Source: Epichloe hybrida (lineage: Eukaryota > Ascomycota > Sordariomycetes > Hypocreales > Clavicipitaceae). Taken from it: a stretch of DNA of 64,000 bases. The stretch spans positions 2,604,001 through 2,668,000 of the forward strand of contig JAFEKR010000005.1 of NCBI GenBank assembly GCA_019022495.1, given 5' to 3'. The position numbers and the translations under genes are program-made. A model generated the notes under the pieces. It did not search any database and was not told the origin of the DNA. It worked only from the letters and a program-made list of their open reading frames with translations. Below are positions 26,683 through 37,700 of this stretch, in pieces (the stretch's first letter is position 1; each line of letters opens with the position of its first letter).

Positions 26683-27507
26683 TATTGAAATGTAGGGAGC
26701 TAGTTACTAGCTAGTAATAGCTATATAGGTGTAGCTCTATGGTTAGGGACTAATAAAACCACTATATTAAAGATTTAACGTAATATAACGGAAGTTTGTG
26801 GTAGTTATTAACTAATAGAATTTAATCTAGATAACTTTTATAATATCTTATATACTAATAGAATTGATTTTAGTGACGTTATATAGGCAATGTGGCTGTT
26901 AGATTAAGAGGCCTAGCTATCTAGCTAGATTAAAAATATCTTCTTTCTCTTATATACCTACTAACTATATTAGTGGATCTAGACTACTAGAGAGGTCTTA
27001 TAGGCCACTTTTTATTTTCTATAAAATTCATTTATATGTAAAATCCAAAAAATCAACTTACTACTATACAAACTAGCAACCTGTATGCACTAAATTTTAG
27101 TCTAAAAAATATTCTTATATTAAATAAAAGCCCTGTCTTTAAGCTTTAATTTACTATATGTAAGACTTTTGTATAACCTCTAGTTAAAGAGAAAATTGCT
27201 ATTAAAGATAGCTATAGGGTAACCCGCGTATAGGGTAACCTGCTTACGTCACCCTAGCTTACCTAATTACTAGTGGCGCTGCGGTTATAGCTACGCTTGC
27301 AGCCACAACGCAATTGAATAATCCACAATTGATTTGAATTAGTTATTCACATAGTTAGTCGCAGCTGTTAACAGCTGTGACGTAGCCATTGACGGCTACC
27401 TTCGCGACCGTTAACAGCTGTAGTGCAGCTATTAGGCTTGCAATGCAAGCTAGTAATAAAAAGGTCCTTTAACTAGAAAGGGCTAAAAATAGGTCTTATT
27501 TTTAACA
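26683..27507 (-). repeat. Copia 2 5' LTR
   Basis: 825 bp, the same length as its partner. It ends tttaaca at 27507 directly before the aggtt duplication. Confidence 0.92.
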
Positions 27508-30500
27508 AGGTTTATGCCTAATTATAAAGTAAAAGGGGCAAAGGAATATACACTATCTAGCCTACCTCCTATTTAGCTTCTACTACCTTATAAAAGTCTA
27601 TAAGTTATAGTAATCTAATAGGACTTTTACTAGGGTTACTATACCTTTAATATAGTGTTACTAGTATTTAAATAACTTTACTATAGTAAGTAGCTCTTAA
27701 TTCACTATACTATAATTACATTTAGTATTTATAAACTTCCTTAACTAAAATACTATAGGATACTATTAGCTCTTATTATTCTATTAAGATAAGATTCTTA
27801 CTATTATAAAGACTAAAGTATTTATCTTAATGCACACTAGCTAACTTAGTTTATAATAATAAAGAAAAGGTGCTTATTAAAAGGTATCTTTTAGCTAGTT
27901 AAATACTAGCTATTCCCTTTCCTTAAATATAAACTTCCTAGTCTAAATACTATTTTAACTACCTTTTATTAATATATATAAGGGCACTATAATCCTAGAG
28001 TATTAGTAAATAAACCTTTAGTAAAAGTTATAAAACCTAAGGAAAGACTATATATCTTTAAAGCTTATAGGCTCCTTCTAGTTCTAAATTATATTAACTC
28101 TATATATATTTATTAAGATACTATTAATTAATAGGATAAAACCTAGGAACTTTACTAATTCCTAATAGAATAAACACTTTAAGGGTTTTATATATAGCTT
28201 TACTAACCTTATATATTCTAGAACTTCCTTAATATATATAGTGTACTTCTCTTATATTTTTAAGAAAATAAGAATATTATCTAAATACACTATATAAATA
28301 GTGTTTACTAGCCTATAAAGCGCTTTATAAATATAGCTCTAAAAGTAACTAGGGCATTAGTTAACCTAAAGAGCATTATAAGATATTTATAGTATTTATA
28401 ATAAGTATAAAATATAGTCTTTTACTTATTACTTTCTTTAATATAAATTTAATAGTAAGTATCCTTAATATTAATCTTTAAGAAGTAGTAGGCTTCTTAG
28501 CACTAGTCTAGGATCTCTAAAATTAGGGGGAAAGCGTAGTAATTCTTCTATATTACTTTATTAAGTCCTTAGTAGTTTATATATTGTTAGAGTATTTTAT
28601 CCTTCTTTAGTATAAATAGGATAAGTATGCCTATAAGGCTCTTAGAGAGTCTTATCTAGCCTTTTTATATGTTTTTATTAATATATTTATAAAGCTCCTT
28701 TAACTTACTTTAGGAGAGAGAATAAATTAGTCTATATAGGGGTATAGCCTTAGATATTAAGTTAATTATATAATTAGTCTTCTTCCTTAATAGTAAACTA
28801 CTTACCTTATTTACTATAAATATATCTTTAAACTTATATAGTTCCTTAAGGATATCTTTAATAGTTTTATATGCTTTTACTTTCTTATTATCTTTAAGAG
28901 TAATAAACTTATCTTCTATAACTCCTATAATAGTATATATAATAGCCTTATTATATATTACCTTTATAAACTTATAAGGAGTTATAAGTAAAAAGGCTAT
29001 TTTCTTTTTCTTAAACTATTACTCTTATAAGTATAAATAAAGATAAATATATTCTTTAGTAAGTATATATATTTTAATTAAGATAGGACTTCCCCTTACT
29101 CTTAGGTCCTTATTTATAGCTATATATAGTAACTTAAGGTCCTTTTCTTTACCTCTTAAGTCTTTAATTATAATAAGTACCTTATAAATACTATATTAAG
29201 GGACTATAAGAGCTCTTATTACCTAAAGAATAGGTACTATAGCCTTAGCTTAATTAAGCTTATAGTTCCTTATAAATTTAATACTAATAATATTAAGCTT
29301 AGCGTAGCTATCTAGGTTTGCTACTATTTTAATGTCTTTATACCTATAAATAGTAGCTTATATATAGAATTAATACTTAATTAGTACCTTAGTATTTAAG
29401 GCAAAGGTAAGGGCCTTTACTTTTACCTTAAGGAGTTTCCCTAGCTATCTTAAGGCTTTTTCCTTAGCTTATTATACTTATTTATAAGGTAATCTAGGCT
29501 ATTATAGTTATAATATTATCTCTTATCCCTAACTTTACTATTATTTAGGTATATAGCTAGGCTATTTTCCTAGTTTTTATTCCTTTAATCCCTATAAGGC
29601 CTATAGCCTTAGGGGGAGTTATTTCTATAATATTAGGGATTCTTATATAGTCCTTTATCTCCTAAATACTTAGGCTTTTACTTACTCTTTAGTATAGCCT
29701 CCTAAAATTACTAGGTAAGTTATATAACCTCCTCCTATGTTTTTCTAGTAATAGAGGTATATAAGTTAATATAATCCTATAGCTTAAGGAGTAATTTTAT
29801 AAAGAATATAAGAGTATAGGACTTTTCTAAGGCTTTTTCTAAGTATATCTCTAGTAAATCTAGGGAAATACTAAATTTAATAAGGCTTTAGCCTTTATAT
29901 TACTTTATATTCTTAAGCTATATAGCTATTTAGGCATTATAATTTATAAAGTCCCTAAGTAATATAAGTATCTAGGCCTAGAATTTATCCTAGTTATCCT
30001 TAAGATTATCCTAGCTATTAGCCTATTATTTATTAAGGTATTTATTTTATCTTACCCTATAGTTAGTATATATATAGTTAAGTGTAAAGAGAATTCTTTA
30101 GTAATTATATTAATATTTCTTCTTTACCTTATTAAAGACATAGTTTAGGTTATTTATCTATATCTTATGCCTCTAGGGGTTTATAAGGTATTAAAGCTTA
30201 GTAATATTCTTAACTCTAATCTCTTAGTTACTATTACTTAAGGAAGTACTAGCTTTTTACTTGCTTTTCCCTTATACTTCCCTTAAGTTACCCCTAATAA
30301 GGTTAATAAGCTCTTATTCTTATTCTTATAATCTTTAGAATTTTTCTAACTAAGTAATTTACTCTAGTATTACTATAGCTTTACTATAAGGGGTAAAGGG
30401 TCTTATTATAAGTATAGTTTTAGTAGTATATAATATATCTTTACCTATAGTATACCCTTATTTAATTAGGTATAACTCTTATTTATTAGGGTTAGATTAT

Positions 30501-30580
30501 TATCTAATATTACTTTAGTAAATTAGGTAGTTCTTCCCCTTATATTACTCTTAGGTAGCTAGTAAGAGAAGCTTTAGAAT

Positions 30581-30778
30581 TATAAGAATAATAATAGCTA
30601 GGCAAGAGGTATAGGGGCTTTAGTATATTAACTAAAGCTTACTAGGTCTAAATATATTATACGTGCGAGTCACTGTCTTATAGCTAGTGGCTTGCTAGTG
30701 TCACGTGGACCTAGCCCTAGGGCCTCGCTAGCCCGTGGGGTGCGCAGGTGCACCTGTTGTTGTGAGTGGGGCCTCACA
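30581..30778 (-). repeat. Gypsy A 5' LTR and adjacent primer-site candidate
   Basis: 198 bp, plus-strand start tataagaata (RIP form of tgtgagaaca) and end gcctcaca. Just outside it, aagctttag (30569-30577) is the exact complement of ctaaagctt inside the LTR (30632-30640). This is compatible with a self-priming site 3 nt from the LTR. The match is only 9 nt and contains the palindrome aagctt, so it is suggestive rather than proven. Confidence 0.8.
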
Positions 30779-31358
30779 TTTACCTAGTATTTAAAAAGAA
30801 AGGTGTATATTATTAAGTTATTTCTATAAAGGCCTAGTAGTAATACTTACCTAGGTTAAATTAATATTACCCTTTATTCTTTCTTTAATTACCTTCTTTA
30901 TAACTTCTTTAAAAGCTTCTTTTATAGTATAAATATTTCTATTATTACTTATAGATTTTACTTTAGTATAAGTATAGTTTACTATCTAGTTAGTAATAGC
31001 CTTAGTAATATACTATACCTAGGTAACTTTATTACTAGGGATAAGGTTAGTAATCTTATTATAATATTTTATATCTTCTAGGTATTTAAATTAGATTTAA
31101 TCTATTATTAGGTTATTATTACTTCTTTAGATATTAAACTATCCTATACTTATATTTAGGTAATAGTAGTTTTATACTAACTCTCTTTCTCCTATATTAA
31201 TTACTATTAGTGTCCTAACCTCTAGCTTACCTTTATTTCTATTATAATATAATATTATAGGAAAGGGTAAAGAAGGGTAAGGAACTTAAATTTTAACTTA
31301 GTTTATGTTTTAGAGGTAATTCCAGACCTTTAGAGCGGTGCGGAAAAGTATGCAAAGG

Positions 31359-31961
31359 TTTAATAGTAATAGATAATTTAGTAAGGAATTAATAGTTAAT
31401 CTAGGGTAGTTTAGGCTTAAATAAAGAGCTTTTCTTAAAGTCTATATATCTAGTATAATAAATAATAAATATAGGAATATTCCTTTAAGGGAATATATTT
31501 AGTTTTTATAATAAAAATATAGTAATAAGTAAGAGTAAAGTAAAGGTAACTAAAGGTATAATAATAATTTTTAGGAAACTTATTTAGTATTATAAAAGGG
31601 AAAAGTATATAATATAATAGGGAGTTACTAGTAAATTTATACTTAAGTATTACTTATTATTTATTATTATTTTAATATAGTAACTAGATAGTAAATAGCT
31701 ATATAATAGCTAGTAAGCTATTTAAAAGCCTAGCTATAAGTAAGGGGGTAATTATAAGGCCTTACTTATAATAATACCTATAATATAAGTATACTAGCGC
31801 ACTTTATAAGTAAGCTATATCCTAGAGCTAGGTCTATGTAATACTAGTAAGCCACTAGCTATAAGCTAGTGACTTACACGTATAACACACTTAGACCTAG
31901 CAAGCTTTAGTCAATATACTAGAGCCCCTATACCTCTTGCCTAGCTACCATTGTTCTTATA
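31359..31961 (+). mobile_element. Gypsy A': 3' end and LTR of a second gypsy A-family copy
   Basis: The LTR at 31753-31961 (209 bp) is the reverse complement of the 198-bp gypsy A LTRs with a small internal insertion. The sequence to its left (31,359-31,752), including the purine tract aagtaagggggtaat, matches the region just inside the gypsy A 3' LTR. The element therefore reads plus. Its 5' part would lie beyond LINE-X, outside the window. LINE-X abuts it at 31,358. Confidence 0.75.
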
Positions 31962-32199
31962 ATTTAGCCCTTTTAAAAAGGGATAAATAGATATTAGTTA
32001 TACTAGCTAGCTTTATATTAAGCTAGTTTATTTAAATTAAGAAAAAATAGATTATTACACTATATTTTATAGTATAGTATAGTATTTATAGTGTAGTGTA
32101 GTAACTAGAAACTACACTATACTGTTAATTACACTACACTAACTATAAGCTAAAAAAAACTACATTATAAATACAAATATTTCCAAAAAACTACACTAA

Positions 32200-32469
32200 T
32201 GTCACGGCTTGCACTGAAAGGTTAAGAACGAAGTGATAGCTAAGACTATCGCAGTCGCTGCTAGATAGATGCTAGCTAGGGGCGGGTGCGTGAAGGTTTT
32301 AATCTCTAACCTAGCACTAATAATATACGCTATCTTTAATAAATACCTTACTTTATAAGCATATAGCTATCTTATAGCTAGCTAGCCTCTTTATTATCTA
32401 TATAGCCTAAAGGTTCTCTAAAGACTTACTTTAATAAATATCCTATCTTTAACCTCTGCGCTCTTAATA
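32200..32469 (-). repeat. Gypsy B 3' LTR
   Basis: 270 bp, plus-strand start tgtcacggcttgc and RIP-altered end cttaata. It aligns without gaps to 46998-47267. The interior 32,470-33,559 holds only degraded 3' sequence of the element. Confidence 0.9.
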
Positions 32470-33559
32470 TAATACCCCCCTTATATATAACTAACCTTAA
32501 TTATAAAATAAGCTACTTACTTAGGGCATAGTTACTATATTAAAGCTTTATAAAGAAAATAAGATAGGGTACCTTATATCTAGACGCGTAAGTGAATAAA
32601 AAGAAATAATAATAATAATGCTACTAATTAAAAACAACCCCTTATTATAGTTAGTAATATTTAAATAGTAGCTTACACGTAGCTTTACTATAGCAAAACA
32701 AATATTATTACCTATTATATAGCTAGAAAAAAAAACATAGATAACCTTTGTTAATTTTCGTAATTAGTTAAATAAATAAGGTACCTAATACTAGGGTTCT
32801 AAATAGTCTAACTAGAGGGCTTATGTTATAGTTACTATAAGCTTATAGCTATTAGGTATATATGTGTTTAGTAGTGCTAATGGTTATTATTATAATTTAT
32901 AAATTACCTATACGTAGTGCATTAGATTACTTAAGGGGTCTAGGGTTAATATAAAAGAGACTAATTTTTCCCCCCTTTTACACTCTTCCTTTCTTTTATA
33001 ATATCCCTTAACCTTATAAGTTACCCTTACTAGCTAGGTAATAGCTCTCTTACTGCTATTACTTAGTAGTTACTAACCTCTTTTAGTCCCTAATTATTAT
33101 TATTATCTATCCTTATTTATCTTAGTTTCTTACCCTTATCTAGCTTATAAGTTTGCACTCTTATTAGTATAACTTCCTTATCTAGTCTATTATAGCTAAC
33201 TTATAGCTAGTTTACTATATCTAAGTCTTATACCTAAACTCCGCCTTTATTAATACCTTAAGAAAATCTATTAACTAAAAAATCTCCTATAAAGTCTTCT
33301 ATAAAGTCTTCTCTAAAGTAAACTTCTTTTAAAATCTTATTATAAGTTTATTATATTCTTATAGTGTCTTTATTACTAACTTACTACTAGTAAAATAACT
33401 TTAAAGAAGATTTTATATATATACTATTATTAGTAAGTAATAATATAAAACATTCTCCTAAAAAATAGCACCTATAAGATTCTAGGATACCTTATTAACA
33501 AAAAAACCTTCCTAGCTAAATATAATAAATCTTTAAGTATAACTTCTTTACTTACTTAC

Positions 33560-34336
33560 TGTTAAAAATAAGACCTATTTTTAGCCCTTTCTAGTTAAAG
33601 GACCTTTCTATTACTAGCTTGCATTGCAAGCCTAATAGCTGCACTGCAGCTGTCAACAGCTGCGACCGACCGTGTGGATGACTAATCCAAATCAATTATC
33701 AATTGTGGATTATTTAATTGCGTTGTGGCTATAAGCGTAGCTACAACCACAGCGCCAGTAGTAATTAGGTAAGCTAAGGTGACGTAAGCAGGTTACCCTA
33801 TAGCTATCTTTAACAGCGATTTTCTCTTTAACTAGAAGTCATACAAAAGTCTTACATATAGCAAATTAAAGCTAGAAGACAGGGCTTTTATTTTATATAG
33901 GAATATTTTTTGGACTAAAATTTAGTGCATATGGGTTACTAGTTTGTATGGTGGTGAGTCGATTTTTTGGATTTTACATACAAATGAATTTTGCGGAAAA
34001 TTAAAAGTGGCCCTTAAGACCTCTCTAACGGCCTAGATCCACCGATACGGTTAGTAAGTATATAAGAGGAAGAAGATCTTTTCAATCTAGCTAGATAGCT
34101 AGGCCTCTTAATCCAACAGCCGCATTACCCGTATAACATCACTAAAATCAATTCTATTAGTATATAAGATATCGTAAAAGTCATCTAGATTAAATCTAAT
34201 TAGTTAATAACTACCGAAACCTTCCGTTATATTGCGTTAAATAAATATTTAACGTGATGGTTCTACTAGTCCCTGACCGTAGAGCTACACTTATACAGCT
34301 GTTGCTAGCTAGCAACTAGCTCCCTATATTTCAAAA
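33560..34336 (+). repeat. Copia 1 5' LTR
   Basis: 777 bp from tgttaaaaataag to tttcaaaa. Compared with the 3' LTR it lacks about 43 bp of short repeats of the type agctattaacagctgc. Confidence 0.92.
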
Positions 34337-34350
34337 GGTTATGAGCCTGG
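34337..34350 (+). other. Primer binding site complementary to initiator tRNA-Met anticodon arm
   Basis: The sequence ggttatgagcctgg directly follows the 5' LTR. It is complementary to the anticodon stem-loop of a tRNA-Met (its complement contains CTCAT, with the anticodon CAT). Copia-type elements such as Drosophila copia and yeast Ty5 prime from such a half-molecule. Copia 2 has the same site with one G-to-A change. Confidence 0.7.
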
Positions 34351-34395
34351 CCTATCACTATAAAATTCTTTCTAGTGCACTTTACGTACGGTTAT

Positions 34396-34714
34396 AGAAG
34401 ACTTCCCTTCTATAAAATAGGAAGGACCCGCAAGATAGAAGCTATTCCCTTCTATAAAAAAGGAATCATTGTGGTTACAGAAGACTTCCCTTCTATAAAA
34501 CAGGAAGCGCACGAGCAATACAGAAGCTTTCCCTTCTATAAAAAGGAAGTTCAGCGAGAATAGAAGCTTTTCCCTTCTATAAAAAAGGAAATTCAGCGAG
34601 AATAGAAGCTTTTCCCTTCTATAAAAAGGAAATTCAGCGCGGATAGAAGCTTTTCCCTTCTATAAAAAGGAATTTCAGTACGAATAGAAGACTTCCCTTC
34701 TATAAAATTAGAAG
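34396..34714 (+). repeat. Copia 1 leader: eight tandem hairpin units
   Basis: Eight units of about 41-43 bp start near 34396, 34437, 34480, 34523, 34563, 34605, 34646 and 34687. The last ends at the gag ATG. Each unit reads tagaag, then a pyrimidine run, cttctataaaa and ggaa. It contains two possible short stems (tagaag with cttcta, and ttcc with ggaa). Linkers between units vary (acccgcaagat, cacgagcaatac, tcagcgagaat). An open frame crosses the first units (34375-34563), but its protein is just the repeat translated. A structural or regulatory RNA leader is the more natural reading. Confidence 0.85.
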
Positions 34715-37700
34715 ATGGATACCAATCAACAAGATCAGGGGTCTTCTACCCCTAATCTTAGTGCGCAAGAGGTTCTAAGTAATCAGCTAAAAGAGCAGGT
34801 TATTAAGCAACAAGATACTATCGATCTATTATTACATAAAATAGAAGCTTTAACTATAGCTGTTAATAATAGAGGCATAGAGGGTGTGGAAGCTGCTAAG
34901 CCCGCTAGTTAGTAGCAAGTTTAGCAGCCTATTTAAGAAAAGGCACCTGAATCTAGCTCTATACAAGCTGCCTTTAATAATTCAATTATTAAGGAATTTA
35001 ATAAGAGGGTTTATAGCTTCCCTAAGACTGCTAAGCTTAAAGGAGCTGAAAATTTCGATTAATGGAAACAAGCCCTAGCTATCCAATTTAGAGCTTTAGG
35101 CATGCCTAATTTTCTAGATAATCCGGATATTTCTAGGGTGCTAGGGGATGCTAACCAAGCTATTATCCTTATGTTACAAAGGGATAGTTATACGGAAGGC
35201 CCCCAAGCCGCTATAACTTGGCAAAAATCACCTGAAGAAGCCTATAATTTACTTGTTAGGCAATATTCATATAGCGTTAAAATCCAGAGGGGGTCCCTGT
35301 ATTCTGAATTTCATAACCTAAATTTTCATGGTTATAAGGGGACTTTAGAAGCCTTTAATGCGGTTTTTAATAATCTACTAGCTAGATTATCGATTTTAGG
35401 GGTCCTAATTAATCCTATAGATTAGGTTAATCAATACCTTCAATCCCTAAAATCAACCTTCCCTCAGTGGGCTAAGAGGCAACGATTTAGCATGCGTACG
35501 AATAGGGCTATAGGGGCTCCCCTAGATGCCCTAAATCTTCAATTTCTAATGGCAGACCTTCTAGCTAAACAGAGGGATAAATCATCTACGGTATCTAAAG
35601 CCCTAAATTATAGGGCTAAAGACCTAGAAAAGGGTACTAAAGACAAGGAAAAAGCCCCTAAAGGTTAGAAGAAGAAGAAAGAAGGCTCTGAAGAAAATAA
35701 GGGCTCTTCTAATTCTAATAAGAAGAAAAAGAAGCAAAAGGGTTAAAAATCAGATAAAAAGGATACTAAAGAACTTATAGAGGGTTCTTTTATGCTAGGA
35801 AATTACAACCTTTCTAATGGAGCACTTAATCCGTACAAGAAACCTAGCAATTACAAGACTAGTTATAAGAGCTCTAGTAATAGTAGCTCTAATTCTAGCT
35901 CTAGTAATTTGGATGATAAAAAACAAGAAATTAATACCTTAAATGGTTTTAATTATTATAGTAAAGACATGAAAAAGGCCTTATTATATAATACAAGTTT
36001 GACCGTATATATAGTTAATTCTAGGGAGGTCTTTAGGGATTATACCCCTTATAAGAAAGGGGAATCTAACCCTATTATAACCAGTGGTGGCTCTATTTAT
36101 CCTAAGGGTTATGGTAGTGCTATTTTTAAGGTCTTATATTAAAAGAAACCTAATAAATATAGGACCTTAGTGCTAAAGGACGCTCTATATTTTCCTTAGC
36201 TTAATGTTAATATAGTTAGTGGCCTTATTCACTATATATCTAGCGGTTGCTTTATAAAAAACCATCTTTATCTTAAAGATAGGTCTTGTATTGCTGCCCT
36301 AGATATAGAAAAACATGGTTTTTTCTTTCACATTAAAAACCAATCTACACCAACGTTACATAAAGGGCCCTGTAAAAAATCTCATTATATCTGACCTTTT
36401 ACCTATGCTAGCTTTAGGGGTCATAGCTATCCGATTAGCTACCCTATAGAGGTTCAAATTCCCTCTAAAAAGCTAGATTAGGCTTCTAATTTAGACAAAA
36501 TCGCTAAAATCGACGAAGATAATAATATTAAAGAAATCGTACGGGATGATTTAGGGGATTTAGTCCCTTCTCCAACGCCTATAGCCCTAGGCTAGGTCCC
36601 TTATAAATCTAAAGATATAGATTTAGGGGTGTTAGAGGGCCTTAGTGAAGGAAAAAGGTCCCTAATACCTCCCTAAGAGGCCTATGGTTCTTAAGGGGCC
36701 TAGCAGGGGACTAACAGAGAGGGCCCTAATCTAGACCCAAATCTAGACCCTAATTCAGGCCCTAAAGACCTTTAATATCAAAAGTTACTAGAACTAGCTA
36801 GCCTATGGCATGTACAATTAGGGCACCTAGGGCTTCCATTGCTAAAGAAAACAAGCCTTATAACTAAAGGAATCCCTGATTTTTCTAAAATCAAGGATAA
36901 AGACTTTAAATATATAGCTTGTGATTAATCTAAGGCAGTACGAAGACCTAGGAAATTAGCTATCTCTAACCCCCCTAGAGCTCTAGATTGAATAGAGGGG
37001 GACACGCTAAAAATCAGCCCTATACCGTATAATAAACAGTTAATTTGCTTATTTCTAGTTAATCGAAAAACTAGATATAAGTGGGTGTTCTTATTATCTA
37101 ATAAGGAAGGCCTAACTGTTTATAGAGCTATTAAGGGCTTCTTCAGAGGGCTTAAAAATCAACTAGGTCAATATCCTAGGCACCTTCACTTTAATGGGGG
37201 CTAAGAAATCGATTCTAGTTATTAAAATTAGTTATATTCTAAAGGGATTAAATTTACAACTTCTAGTCCCTATATCTATGAGCAAAATAGATTAGCAAAG
37301 CGTTTAATTCGTACTATTCTAGATCAATTAAGGGCTACTATCCAGTGGGCAAAATTACCTTTATATCTATGGTGTTTTGTATTACCTGCAGTTGTTAACC
37401 TAGTTAATATAACTACTAATACCACTAAGGATAAAAGCCCTAAACAACTGCTAGCTAGGGAGCTAAATCAGCCCTATACGACTAATATTAGCAGTATTAG
37501 AGCCATAGGATCTTACTATGAGATTCTAATCCCCCTAGAAAAACGACCTAAAGCCTAGAAGTTAGCAGCTAGGACTATCCCTAGAAGGTTATTAGCTACA
37601 CTAGGTTCTAACACCTATCTAGTGTACATCCCCTCTAAAAGGCTAGTTATAAAGACTAGCTTTATTAAGATTATAAAGCCTATAGGTCTTGTCTCTAAAG

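Larger units (their letters stand above)
16036..27507 (-). mobile_element. Copia 2: complete Ty1/copia element hosting a non-coding LTR element
   Basis: Two LTRs of identical length, 825 bp (16036-16860 and 26683-27507), are flanked by a perfect 5-bp TSD, aggtt (16031-16035 and 27508-27512). The internal part is the reverse complement of copia 1 throughout, interrupted by a 4.3-kb insertion at 20340-24636. On the minus strand the half-tRNA primer site lies beside the right LTR (about 26667-26682). A purine tract, aaaggagg, lies beside the left LTR. It is inserted in the middle of gypsy A pol. RIP is milder than in the gypsy A host, so it is a later arrival. Confidence 0.93.
12473..30778 (-). 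mobile_element. Gypsy A: complete Ty3/gypsy-type element, RIP-dead, hosting copia 2
   Basis: Paired 198-bp LTRs (12473-12670 and 30581-30778) are flanked by a perfect 5-bp TSD, tttac (12468-12472 and 30779-30783). Minus-strand coding remnants set the orientation. The RT box reads V-Y-L-D-N-I-L-I-F-L at 28261-28290. An integrase core start reads M-D-F-I-I-G-L-P at 15110-15133, followed by an N-I-I-L-V-I-I-D segment. The order RT then integrase is the gypsy order. Removing copia 2 leaves about 6.8 kb, a normal length. The left LTR is therefore the 3' LTR, preceded in sense by the purine tract gtgagagggtaat. Heavy RIP leaves no open frame. Confidence 0.9.
9507..31358 (-). mobile_element. LINE-X: one LINE copy split into three pieces by later insertions
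   Basis: The pieces at 9507-9715, 12109-12472 and 30784-31358 are collinear with LINE-Y from about 8,085 to 9,232. They are separated by hAT2 and gypsy A, whose TSDs rejoin the LINE sequence exactly. The 5' end (gcggaaaagtatgcaaagg) is at 31,358, next to gypsy A' sequence. The 3' two thirds would lie to the left of hAT1, outside the window. It is more diverged from LINE-Y than LINE-Z is, so it looks like an older or separate subfamily. No open frame survives. Confidence 0.8.

Noticed and set aside
34375..34563. 62-codon frame ahead of copia 1 gag
   Set aside because: It reads through the first leader units with no protein-like features and stops within the array.
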